Translations under genes and position numbers: made by a program
Notes under the pieces: generated by a model
Told to the model about the DNA's origin: nothing
Databases searched by the model: none
What the model saw: only the letters and a program-made list of their open reading frames with translations
Shown: positions 17,986 through 26,497 of the stretch, in pieces
Layout of the letters: the number at the start of each line of letters is the position of its first letter
How positions within the stretch are numbered: position 1 is the first letter of the stretch
From: DASRAA01 sp963814165
GTDB taxonomy: Bacteria > Acidobacteriota > Terriglobia > Terriglobales > Acidobacteriaceae
Assembly (NCBI GenBank): GCA_963814165.1
Contig: CAWFBW010000021.1
Location: 186,001-250,000 of the forward strand
Length of the DNA: 64,000 nt
Reading direction: 5' to 3'

Positions 17986-19641
17986 TTACGAGGACTGCTT
18001 GAGCTTCCGGTAATAGCGAATCACATTGTTGGTGGAGCTGTCATGCGTTAGCTTCGGCTCTTCGGTGCTCTCCAACTCCGGAATAATTCGTTGCGCCAGG
18101 ACCTTGCCCAGTTCCACTCCCCACTGGTCGAACGAGTCGATACCCCAGATCGCCCCCTGAGTGAAGACATTGTGCTCGTAGAGCGCCACCAGTTTACCGA
18201 GCGCTGCGGGCGTCAGTTCTTTCAGCAGAATGGTGTTCGTCGGGCGATTGCCTTCGAACACGCGATGCGGCACGAGCCAATCGGGCGTGCCTTCCGCTTT
18301 CACCTGCTCCGGCGTCTTGCCGAACGCCAGGGCCTCGGACTGCGCGAAGACATTCGACATCAGCAGGTCGTGATGACGTCCCGACCACATTCAGCGGTTT
18401 GCCAAAACCGATGAAGTCGCAAGGAATCAGCCGAGTCCCCTGGTGAATCAACTGGTAGAACGAATGCTGGCCATTCGTGCCCGGCTCGCCCCAGTAAATC
18501 GGTCCCGTTTCATAGTCAACGGCAGAGCCGTCGAGTTTCACGTGCTTGCCGTTGCTCTCCATCGTCAACTGTTGCAGGTAAGCCGGAAATCGCTTGAGAT
18601 ACTGCTCGTACGGCAGCACGGCCACCGTCTGAGCGCCAAAGAAGTCGTTGTACCAGACGGCGAGCAGGCCCATCAGCACTGGCATGATTGAGTTCCAGCG
18701 GGGCGGTCCGGAAATGCTCGTCCATCTGGTGGAATCCATCGAGCATCGCCCGGAAGTTTTCCGGACCGATAGCGAGCATCGTCGAGAGGCCAATCGCGGA
18801 ATCCATCGAATAGCGACCGCCAACCCAGTCCCAGAAGCCGAACATGTTGGCGGTATCAATGCCGAACTTCGACACCTCGTCAGCATTGGTCGAAACCGCA
18901 ACGAAATGCTTGGCGACTGCCTTTTCGTCGCCCAACGCCTTTCAACGCCCACGCCCGCGCCGTATGGGCGTTGGTCATCGTTTCCAGCGTAGTAAAGGTC
19001 TTGGAGGAAATGATGAAAAGCGTTTCTGCGGCATCGAGGCCGTACACCGCTTCGGCGAAGTCAGTCCCGTCGACGTTCGACACAAACCGGAACGTCATAT
19101 CGCGCCGGCTGTAGTGCTTCAGCGCCTCATAGGCCATCACCGGCCCAAGGTCGGAACCACCGATCCCAACGTTAATGACATTGCGAATCGGTTTGCCGGT
19201 GTGGCCTTTCCACGCACCGCTGCGGACGCGGTCGGCGAAATCCGTCATCTTGTCGAGCACCGCGTGGACCTCGGGCACAACGTCCACGCCATCCACTTTG
19301 ATGACTTCGCCCTTGGGAGCACGCAGGGCCACATGCAGCACGGCGCGGTTTTCGCTGACGTTGATTTTTCGCCGCGGAACATGGCGTCGCGGCGGGCTTC
19401 GACGCCGGATTCGCGTGCCAGTTGCACCAGCAGCTTGAGAGTCTCGTCCGTTACCCGGTTCTTCGAGTAATCAAGGAAGAGCCCGACGGCATCCAGCGTA
19501 AGCCGTTCGCCACGTTCCGGATCATCGGCGAAACAAAGTCCGCAGATGAACGTTGCGGATTTTTTCGTAATGAGACTGCAGCGTCTTCCACGCCGGACGC
19601 TGGGTAAGCGGCTGAATGCCTTCCTCGCCGCCAGTGGGCAT
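17986..19641 (-). CDS. pgi: Glucose-6-phosphate isomerase (interrupted by about five frameshifts)
   Basis: Interconverts glucose 6-phosphate and fructose 6-phosphate. The start is ATG 19641 (MPTGGEEGIQPLTQRPAW) behind AAGGAG. The protein continues through five open segments in changing frames, all matching Pgi: FADDPERGERLTLDAVGLF, NVGIGGSDLGPVMAYEAL (phosphosugar-binding signature), FVSNVDGTDFAEAV, WVGGRYSMDSAIGLS, and the C-terminal segment through FDQWGVELGKVLAQRI. Breaks fall near 19360, 18945, 18690 and 18385, with another near the N-terminus around 19550. The reconstructed length of about 550 residues is full size, so sequencing indels explain this better than decay. Confidence 0.88.
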
Positions 19642-19677
19642 CGAAATCTCCTTGCTTGTTGTGACCGCGGTCGTCGC

Positions 19678-20762
19678 CTAAGCCGTTTGTAGCGCCGCAC
19701 TCTTGGACGCAATCACACCCATCAGGTCGTTCCAGCTATCGACGAACGACTTCGCGCCCTCTGACTGCAGTTGCGCTGCCAGTGCATCAATATCGACGCC
19801 GGCCTTGGCGAACTCGCCAAGCACCTGCTCGCAATTGCCGCCATCCTCGGGCCATCACCGGCCCTAACTCCCCGTGATCGGCAAATGCCAGCAGCGTCTT
19901 CTCAGGCATCGTGTTCACGGTATCGGGCGCAGCCAGCGCTTTGACGTACAGAATGTCAGAAGCCTTCGGATCTTTTGTGCCCGTGCTGGCCAACAGGAGG
20001 CGCTGCGGATTGTATCCCGCTGCGATGATCTTCTTCACCCGTGGAGTGGCGAGCCATTCGCGGTACGCTTTATAAGTACGCTGTGCGATGGCGATACCCA
20101 GCTTGTCGCGCAGGCTCTCGGGTACAACCTTGTTGGCGGCAACATCCCACCGACTGATGAACACCGAGGCCACCGAGCCGACACTCGTGTCCAACCCGGC
20201 CGCGATCCTGCGCTCGATTCCTTTCAGATATGCCTCAGCAGCGGCGACGTACTGCTCGCGAGAAAACAAAAGCGTGACGTTTACCGATACGCCAGAAAAG
20301 ATCGCTTCTTCGATGGCCGGCAATCCTTCTTTTGTCCCCGGAATCTTGATGAACAGATTCGGCCGCCCGGCGCGCGCGTGCAAGTCCTTGGCTGCCGCCG
20401 TAGTGGTGGCGGTGTCATACGCTAGCAGCGGTGAGACCTCAAGCGACACCCAACCATCCACGCCATTGGTCTGGTCGTGGACGGTGCGGAACAGGTCAGC
20501 GGCTCGCGTCAGGTCTTCCAGTGCCAGCTCAAAAAACAGCGCCTCGCCGGAGCTTGCCGTGCGCGACGCCTTCGCGAATCTTTTCGTCGTAGCTGCTGCT
20601 GTTCTTGATCGCCTGATCGAAGATCGTCGGGTTCGAGGTCAGGCCCGTCACCGACAGTTCGCTGATGTAGCGTTGGAGCGTGCCATTATCGAGAATGTCG
20701 CGTGTGATGTTGTCGAGCCAGAGGCTCTGGCCAAGATCATGGAGTGCTTTTGTTGCGTTCAT
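19678..20762 (-). CDS. tal: Transaldolase (interrupted by at least two frameshifts)
   Basis: Transfers a dihydroxyacetone unit in the non-oxidative pentose phosphate pathway. The gene starts at ATG 20762 (MNATKALHDLGQSLWLDNI) and shows the signature GLTSNPTIFDQAIK. The main segment contains the Schiff-base lysine region PNLFIKIPGTKEGLPAIEE and LLLASTGTKDP. The frame changes near 20560 and again near 19855, after FADHGELGPVM; the C-terminus ends at the TAG at 19678-19680. The length and signatures suit the long TalB-like subfamily often paired or fused with Pgi, and here pgi follows directly. Confidence 0.88.
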
Positions 20763-21191
20763 CGTTTCACCTTCCCGTCGATTCCTTCGTTGTAGTAGAG
20801 CAGCGCTGTGACACGTCTCAGTGTTATCAGCTTGCTGCTTCACCGTATTTGTTTGGATGACCTCGCGAAATTCACGGATGCGGCAAAAACCATTCATGAC
20901 AACTCCACGTTAGTCGCTTATCCCTGATCGTCTCGACAGAGACCTCAGGGACGCTCCAACCATATCCCGGCTCTGTGAATCTCGCGTAAAATGCTGCCCG
21001 AAACGCAGGGCGAGTTGCAATTGTGCCATGTTTCCCGGACCATCCGCTAGCACGCCTCCGCACCGCGATGTCGTGCGTCGCCCCGCAGTGTTATCGCAGT
21101 CACACTCCCATAGTAAGCTAGTCACGCTGTCCGACGGAGCGATCCAAACGATTGACCTTGTAGTAGTGATCCGTCCTTGAGGAGTGACCCG
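20763..21191. other. Intergenic region with no recognised feature
   Basis: This 429-bp gap separates the divergent tal and lactonase genes. I see no convincing open frame, RNA fold or repeat. It should hold both promoters, but no clear -35/-10 pair stands out. Confidence 0.4.
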
Positions 21192-22373
21192 ATGCCCCGG
21201 AACCCCTGCGGTTCAATCCCGCACAGAATCCTCATCATTTTGCTGCTACTCCTGACCTTGGCAACGGCTGCTTCCGCATTCGCCGCCGATTCCAAATATT
21301 TGTTTTTTGTCGGCACCTACACTGGCAAGGGCAGCCAGGGCATCTACTCATATCGTTTCGATCCCGCAACCGGAACAGCTACGCCCCTCGGTTTGGCCGC
21401 CGAATCGCCTAACCCTTCATTTCTGGTCGCCGACCCGCAAGGACGGTTCCTCTACGCAGTCAACGAAGTCAACAATTTCAACGGAAAGCCGACCGGTGGC
21501 GTCAGCGGGTATGCAATTGACCGGGAGACAGGAAAGCTGAAGCTCTTGAATCAGGTCTCTTCGCTGGGCGCGGGTCCGGCTCACATCTCACTCGACCGGA
21601 CTGGCCGCTATGTCCTGATCGCCAATTATGACGCTGGCAGCGTGGCCGTCTATCCGATTCTGAAGGATGGCAAACTCGGAGCGAATTCTGCGTTTCAGCA
21701 GCAAGCCGGCTCCAGCGCAAACAAGGATCGCCAAGAAGGGCCGCACGCTCACTCCATCGTGGCGAGCCACGACGACCGGTTCGTCCTCGCGGCAGATCTC
21801 GGAGCCGACAAGGTCTTCATCTACCGCTTTGACAACAAGAATGGCAAGCTGTCGCCGAACGATCCTGCATTCGCGACGGTTGCGCCCGGTTCCGGCCCGC
21901 GCCACATGGCCTTTGGAAATTCTGGAAAGTATCTCTATCTTGCGAACGAGTTGACCGGCTCAGTGACGGTGTTTGCCTATGATCCCCAGTCAGGAACTCT
22001 CTCGGCGAAACAGACCGTATCAGCGCTTCCCGACAAGTTTCACGGGGAGAATACGGAAGCTGAGATCGCCGTCGACGCTGCGGGTAAGTTCTTGTACGTA
22101 TCCAATCGCGGTGACGAGACCAATAACATCACGGTCTTCCGGATTAGCGCCTCGGACGGGACGCTTCAGTTTGTTCAGCGGGTACCAAGCGGAGGCAAGG
22201 CTCCACGCAACTTTGCAATAGATCCGACGGGATACTGGCTCCTGGCCGCCAACCAGGATTCCAACGATATTCAGATTTTCCGCGTCGACCAGGAGATTGG
22301 TCAATTAAGCCCAACGTCAAAAATATCGGGAATCGTAGCTCCGGTTTGCGTAATCGTCGTGGCTGTGAAGTGA
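21192..22373 (+). CDS. Exported beta-propeller lactonase (6-phosphogluconolactonase, YbhE type)
   Basis: A signal peptide (long leucine core ending ASAFAADS) precedes a seven-bladed beta-propeller of the Lactonase family (PF10282 type), with the recurring YVLIANYDAGSVAVYPIL, GPRHMAFGNSGKYLYLANE and KFLYVSNRGDETNNITVF blades. Cytoplasmic relatives hydrolyse 6-phosphogluconolactone. The signal peptide here suggests a periplasmic version that may act on other sugar lactones. ATG 21192 has AGGAG 7 bases upstream; the longer frame from TTG 21177 lacks a ribosome-binding site. It stands beside the pentose phosphate block. Confidence 0.88.
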   Translation: MPRNPCGSIPHRILIILLLLLTLATAASAFAADSKYLFFVGTYTGKGSQGIYSYRFDPATGTATPLGLAAESPNPSFLVADPQGRFLYAVNEVNNFNGKPTGGVSGYAIDRETGKLKLLNQVSSLGAGPAHISLDRTGRYVLIANYDAGSVAVYPILKDGKLGANSAFQQQAGSSANKDRQEGPHAHSIVASHDDRFVLAADLGADKVFIYRFDNKNGKLSPNDPAFATVAPGSGPRHMAFGNSGKYLYLANELTGSVTVFAYDPQSGTLSAKQTVSALPDKFHGENTEAEIAVDAAGKFLYVSNRGDETNNITVFRISASDGTLQFVQRVPSGGKAPRNFAIDPTGYWLLAANQDSNDIQIFRVDQEIGQLSPTSKISGIVAPVCVIVVAVK

Positions 22374-22502
22374 GTCTGCAAGCTTAGCAACTAAACAAAA
22401 CAAGCCGAAGTCTCCGGTGCGAATGTGTTCGAGCTCAATAAAAAAATGCCTCGCCAACCCGGACCCCTCGGATCGCGTAAGGTTCGCCAAGTAACCAGGC
22501 TG

Positions 22503-23270
22503 CTATCGTGAAACCCACGAAAGCGCTGAAAGTACCCTTGGCGCCATACAATGCGGATCAGTAACCACGGTGCGGACGAGTTCGCTCGTGGACCACCACC
22601 ATCCTCCAAGGCCTTGTCCGTTTGGCTTGGTGACGCTAAATTGCCGCCAATCTCCGACTTGGAGCGCATCAACTGAGCAAGATCCGTTTGCTTCCATAGC
22701 GGGACAGCGATTCGTAAGCGCATGTGCGTCGGTACAGAGAGTGACCTCAACCGAGCGAGTGTCGAGTCGGAGTCCCTCCTTAAGCACTTTGAGGGCGCTC
22801 TCTTTTGCACTCCATAGCGAAGTGCAGAGAGCATTACGCTGAGCGGCCGCTTCACGGCTTACCATCGCCTGCTCGGCGGGCGTGAAGTAGTCAGCGAGAA
22901 AAGCATCGCTGCGAGGCTCGATGAGTTCCAGGTCGCATCCGACGGCCATATCTGCTGGTGCAACGACGCAAGCCGAAACACCGGCGCTGTGGGTAATCGA
23001 AACGGAGAGCCCTGGCGGTTCGTTGCTGATAAAAACCTCCGGCGCTCCAGACATTGCCGCGCGTATTTCGATATGGGCCAGCGTCGCCGGATCGCCGGAC
23101 ATTCCCAGGTAACTGGCGACGGCTCGCTTCGCGGTCCATCGGCCAAGACGCCAATCGGCGCGACGCTTAGGGATGCGAAAGGTTTCACAACGCAGTTTCT
23201 CGGCCGCGCTTAACCAGGTATCATCGCTGGTCACATCGGCCAGTGACTGTTCCAACCAGCTCACTTCCAT
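22503..23270 (-). CDS. 4'-phosphopantetheinyl transferase (Sfp type)
   Basis: Transfers the phosphopantetheine arm of CoA to carrier domains. The Sfp motifs are present: MAVGCDLELIEPR (the Gly-x-Asp-x-Glu metal site) and CTSLWSAKESALKVLKEGL (the W-x-x-K-E-x-x-x-K motif). At 255 residues it is the size of Sfp rather than of the smaller AcpS. ATG 23270 overlaps the stop codon of the carboxylase gene by one base (TAATG), so translation is coupled. It closes the 21.5-kb lipid operon and most likely activates the five ACP domains of the synthase encoded there. Confidence 0.93.
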   Translation of the reverse strand: MEVSWLEQSLADVTSDDTWLSAAEKLRCETFRIPKRRADWRLGRWTAKRAVASYLGMSGDPATLAHIEIRAAMSGAPEVFISNEPPGLSVSITHSAGVSACVVAPADMAVGCDLELIEPRSDAFLADYFTPAEQAMVSREAAAQRNALCTSLWSAKESALKVLKEGLRLDTRSVEVTLCTDAHALTNRCPAMEANGSCSVDALQVGDWRQFSVTKPNGQGLGGWWWSTSELVRTVVTDPHCMAPRVLSALSWVSR

Positions 23271-26200
23271 TAGCGCACCTGCAGAACATTGGCGTCCGCC
23301 TGGTCGCAAGTCGATCCTGTGGAGTCCGCCATTTGCACGGCAGAACAATCCACCCTTGCAATTCCCCGTTCAATCGCGTCGATCAAATAGGGGCGCAAGT
23401 TGCGCGGTGGAATGATGTTGTGCAGCGCGCCGACTTCGAGCGCCCGATGCACGTTATGAATGCGATCGAACTCACCGGCCACTTCGCCGAGCTTTTCGGA
23501 ATAGACAATCTTGAAGAGCTGATCGGATTCCGTTTGGAGGCGATTTTTCGCCGCGCCGCTGGCCTGGGCCATGGCCTCGTTGATTGCTTCGATGCGCGGA
23601 TCCTTGCGGGTCCTGGCCTCCACCTCAGCGGTGAAGACCACGGCCGCCGCCGGAGCACCCCCTATCACCGAAGCGTAGGAGCCTTCCAACGCGACTACTT
23701 CGAGCTGCTCGTTGAGCGCTCGCGAAAAAACCACGTACGCGCCACCGTGGTAGCGAGAAACCACGCAGAACACCATGGGACCCTGAAAGTTCACTACAGC
23801 CCGACCGATCTCCGCGCCATATTCCAGCTGCAACCGACGCATGGATTCAGGCGAACCATCGAATCCGGACAGGTTAGCGAGTATCACGACCGGACGGTTG
23901 TTACTGGCGGAGTTAATTGCGCGCGCGATTTTTTTGGATGACAGCGGAAAGAGGGTACCGGCGGTCCATTGGTCGGGACCATCGGCAGGGACAAATCCAA
24001 TACGCGGAACTGGCTTGGACTCAATGCCAATCAAGCATAGGGGGTAGCCTCCAAGATGGGCATCCCATACGACTGCCGTTTCGGCCGACCGCATACCGGA
24101 CCACCTCTCCAGAGGAGGATGGTCCTGATCGGCAACCGCCGTCATGATTTTGCGAATGTCGAATGACTTCTTCCTGCCGGGATTGCTTGTGTCGGAAAAG
24201 ATGTCGCCCACCCGGGTAAATCCGTTGTCCTGTCCATCAGGGAGCGGGTAGAGCTGCACGTCCCGTTGAATTGGATCGGAGGTGATGGACTTCCTGGGAA
24301 ATCGTTCGCCCGGCGCAACGTAAGTGTGATCATAATGCCGCATCAGAATTTGACAGGCATCGTCGATGTCCCGCGCGAAGTATTGTGCCTGGCCATTGAA
24401 TCCCATGATGCGGTCATATCCACCGATGCCCTGATTGTCTTCGGCTGAGACGCTGCCGGAATAGTCCAGCGCACGCTTGCCGGTGAGGACCATAGCCGCC
24501 TTCGGAGTCATGACCAGGATTCCGCGGGTGTGCATCAGCATGGTGGCTTCCGCGTTCCAGTAGGGCTGCGCTCCGACGTTAATGCCGTTGACCAGCAGGT
24601 TCACTTCGCCGCCCGCCTGGGTGAAGTGGATGAGTTCCCGCAGAACCTGTGCGATCCAATCCATGTTCTCGACGCCGCTCTCCATCGAGATCTTGGCGCC
24701 AGCGGAGAGGGTAAACCACTCCAGGGGAACGTGCATCTTCGCCGCGAGTTCTAGACCAGCGAGAATACGACGACACTCGGGTTCGGCGATGGCTCCCAGA
24801 TCCTTACTGGGATCGCCCAGAAGCAAGACTCGCGCCATGCCTTCCGGATGCTTGGCAGTGAAGTTGCGGACGATCCCAATGATGATGTTGGCCTTGTTCT
24901 GTCCATAGGGCCGATCGACCGGCACAAGGGCGCCTTCAACATCCAGGTCGTGCTCAACAAACTCGCCCGGGGGAAACTCGGCGCGCGTGTCGTCACGAGA
25001 AGGTGTCAGCAGCTTGACGATCTCGTAGGGATAGAGAAGTCCGCGCTGACGCATCTTGACCACTTTCTGGTCGTATTGCGTGAGGGGTTTCATCGGCTGC
25101 AGCTTGCCGGCGGGACGGAACGTCATTAGCAAACCAGCGTCGCCCGGTGCGGAGATGCGCATCACCGTGTCTCTCAGTTGGCCGGTCCGAGGGCTGGGAA
25201 TGCGGATCCGAACAACCACCTGCTCAAGACCGAGGCCGTCGGTGGAGGGTGCCAGCCGATGCACGATGTCGTTGACCTCCTCAGGCTTGAGAGTCAGTGT
25301 GGGCCAGACGTAGAGGAAGATGCGATTCCAGTAGAGCCGCTTCTTAAGCGGCCGCTGTGCTTGATATTGCCGAATCGCCGCAATGGCTTCCGCCAGCATG
25401 CGCTCGAGGTGAGGGAGCTGGACAATGCGGCCCGACTTGTCGCGCACTGGCGTCAAGTCGCGCACTTCGGCCACCGCAAACAGCCGCTCGTCTTTGGGAT
25501 TCTCATTTGCGACCGCATGCAGCAGGTAAACGTCTGCCACCGAAGGAAGTCTGTCAATCTTGAAGTTCTGCAAACGCCACAGGTGTAGGCGTTCACCCAT
25601 CATAGGATGCACGCCACGATAGAGAAGCACCTCTTCGTATTCCTGTTCCTTCGGCTCGAAAGTGAAATGTTGAGTCCCCGCTATTTCGGAGTCGCTGCCC
25701 GCGCTGGAGATAGCAATTACAACTTGCCCGACATTGCGGGGGAAATGGCCCTGATTGAGGATCGACTGCAACTCGCGCTGGGTGACATCGGGGTCAGCCA
25801 AAGGTGAAGAGTTCCAGCAAAGGCAGTCGAGCACAACCCTGTCATCCGCGGGGACCTGTCCAATGAATGTAAACGTCGCGCGCAGCGCGGCCGCAAGCTG
25901 CTGGTACTCGGTGTGCGTCGCGAAGACGTGAACACGCCTGCCGCCGTCCTCATATTCTGCCGACACGCAGGTATAGCCGTTCATCGGTACATTGTGAAAG
26001 TCCGAGATCTTGCGCACACAGTAGTAGCGTGCAATGAGGATTTCCAGCATCAACTGCCGCAAAGCCGGCGATGCAGTGGCGAATCGTCCCGAGAGCAGGC
26101 TGGCGATAGGCTGTGGACATTCGATCAAAGCGCGAACCCGCTCGCGGCGGTCGGCTGCATCGGGATGCTCGGCCAGGTAGTCGAGGTTCGCTTCCGCCAC

Positions 26201-26497
26201 AGCGTAGAACTGCCGGCGCGCCTTTTCGAACGAAGGCTTATCGAAGCAGCGATAGCGAAGCTCGCGGGCCAGATCGCTGACTGCGGGAAACAAACCGCGG
26301 GTGATCGAAATCATGCGGTCGAGCAGGGCGCGGAAGGTTTCGTCCACGGGAAGTGGACGCGCATCCATGCGCGCCAGCCGCCTTTGCAACACTCCTCTAA
26401 TGGGCGCTACTTGCTGCTCCAGCCGCTGGTGCGATTTATAGATCCAAAGCAGGCGTCTCTTCCAGTTCGGGCGAACGATCGAGTTTTGTAATGCCAT
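23270..26497 (-). CDS. Acetyl-CoA carboxylase central region plus carboxyltransferase domain (eukaryote-like)
   Basis: Residues about 1-480 resemble the central domain of eukaryotic multidomain acetyl-CoA carboxylase. The rest is a fused carboxyltransferase, with YPYEIVKLLTPSRDD at the entry, VNLLVNGINVGAQPYWNAEA, GILVMTPKAAMVLTGKRAL and VILANLSGFDGSPESMRR. It transfers the carboxyl group from biotin to acetyl-CoA to make malonyl-CoA, the extender for the synthase next door. The upstream biotin carboxylase frame overlaps it by about 60 bases. The protein text of the two frames joins naturally near 26460 (SPELEE then LLWIYKSHQR), so the pair is probably one gene of about 1890 residues split by an indel. 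Confidence 0.88.
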   Translation of the reverse strand: MALQNSIVRPNWKRRLLWIYKSHQRLEQQVAPIRGVLQRRLARMDARPLPVDETFRALLDRMISITRGLFPAVSDLARELRYRCFDKPSFEKARRQFYAVAEANLDYLAEHPDAADRRERVRALIECPQPIASLLSGRFATASPALRQLMLEILIARYYCVRKISDFHNVPMNGYTCVSAEYEDGGRRVHVFATHTEYQQLAAALRATFTFIGQVPADDRVVLDCLCWNSSPLADPDVTQRELQSILNQGHFPRNVGQVVIAISSAGSDSEIAGTQHFTFEPKEQEYEEVLLYRGVHPMMGERLHLWRLQNFKIDRLPSVADVYLLHAVANENPKDERLFAVAEVRDLTPVRDKSGRIVQLPHLERMLAEAIAAIRQYQAQRPLKKRLYWNRIFLYVWPTLTLKPEEVNDIVHRLAPSTDGLGLEQVVVRIRIPSPRTGQLRDTVMRISAPGDAGLLMTFRPAGKLQPMKPLTQYDQKVVKMRQRGLLYPYEIVKLLTPSRDDTRAEFPPGEFVEHDLDVEGALVPVDRPYGQNKANIIIGIVRNFTAKHPEGMARVLLLGDPSKDLGAIAEPECRRILAGLELAAKMHVPLEWFTLSAGAKISMESGVENMDWIAQVLRELIHFTQAGGEVNLLVNGINVGAQPYWNAEATMLMHTRGILVMTPKAAMVLTGKRALDYSGSVSAEDNQGIGGYDRIMGFNGQAQYFARDIDDACQILMRHYDHTYVAPGERFPRKSITSDPIQRDVQLYPLPDGQDNGFTRVGDIFSDTSNPGRKKSFDIRKIMTAVADQDHPPLERWSGMRSAETAVVWDAHLGGYPLCLIGIESKPVPRIGFVPADGPDQWTAGTLFPLSSKKIARAINSASNNRPVVILANLSGFDGSPESMRRLQLEYGAEIGRAVVNFQGPMVFCVVSRYHGGAYVVFSRALNEQLEVVALEGSYASVIGGAPAAAVVFTAEVEARTRKDPRIEAINEAMAQASGAAKNRLQTESDQLFKIVYSEKLGEVAGEFDRIHNVHRALEVGALHNIIPPRNLRPYLIDAIERGIARVDCSAVQMADSTGSTCDQADANVLQVR

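Noticed and set aside
17986..20762. pgi and tal as true pseudogenes.
   Set aside because: Every segment keeps conserved active-site text and full length with no internal stop other than those caused by the frame changes; indel errors are more likely.
22391..22855. A 154-codon minus-strand frame overlapping the phosphopantetheinyl transferase.
   Set aside because: It is out of frame with the conserved Sfp motifs and has no start signal.
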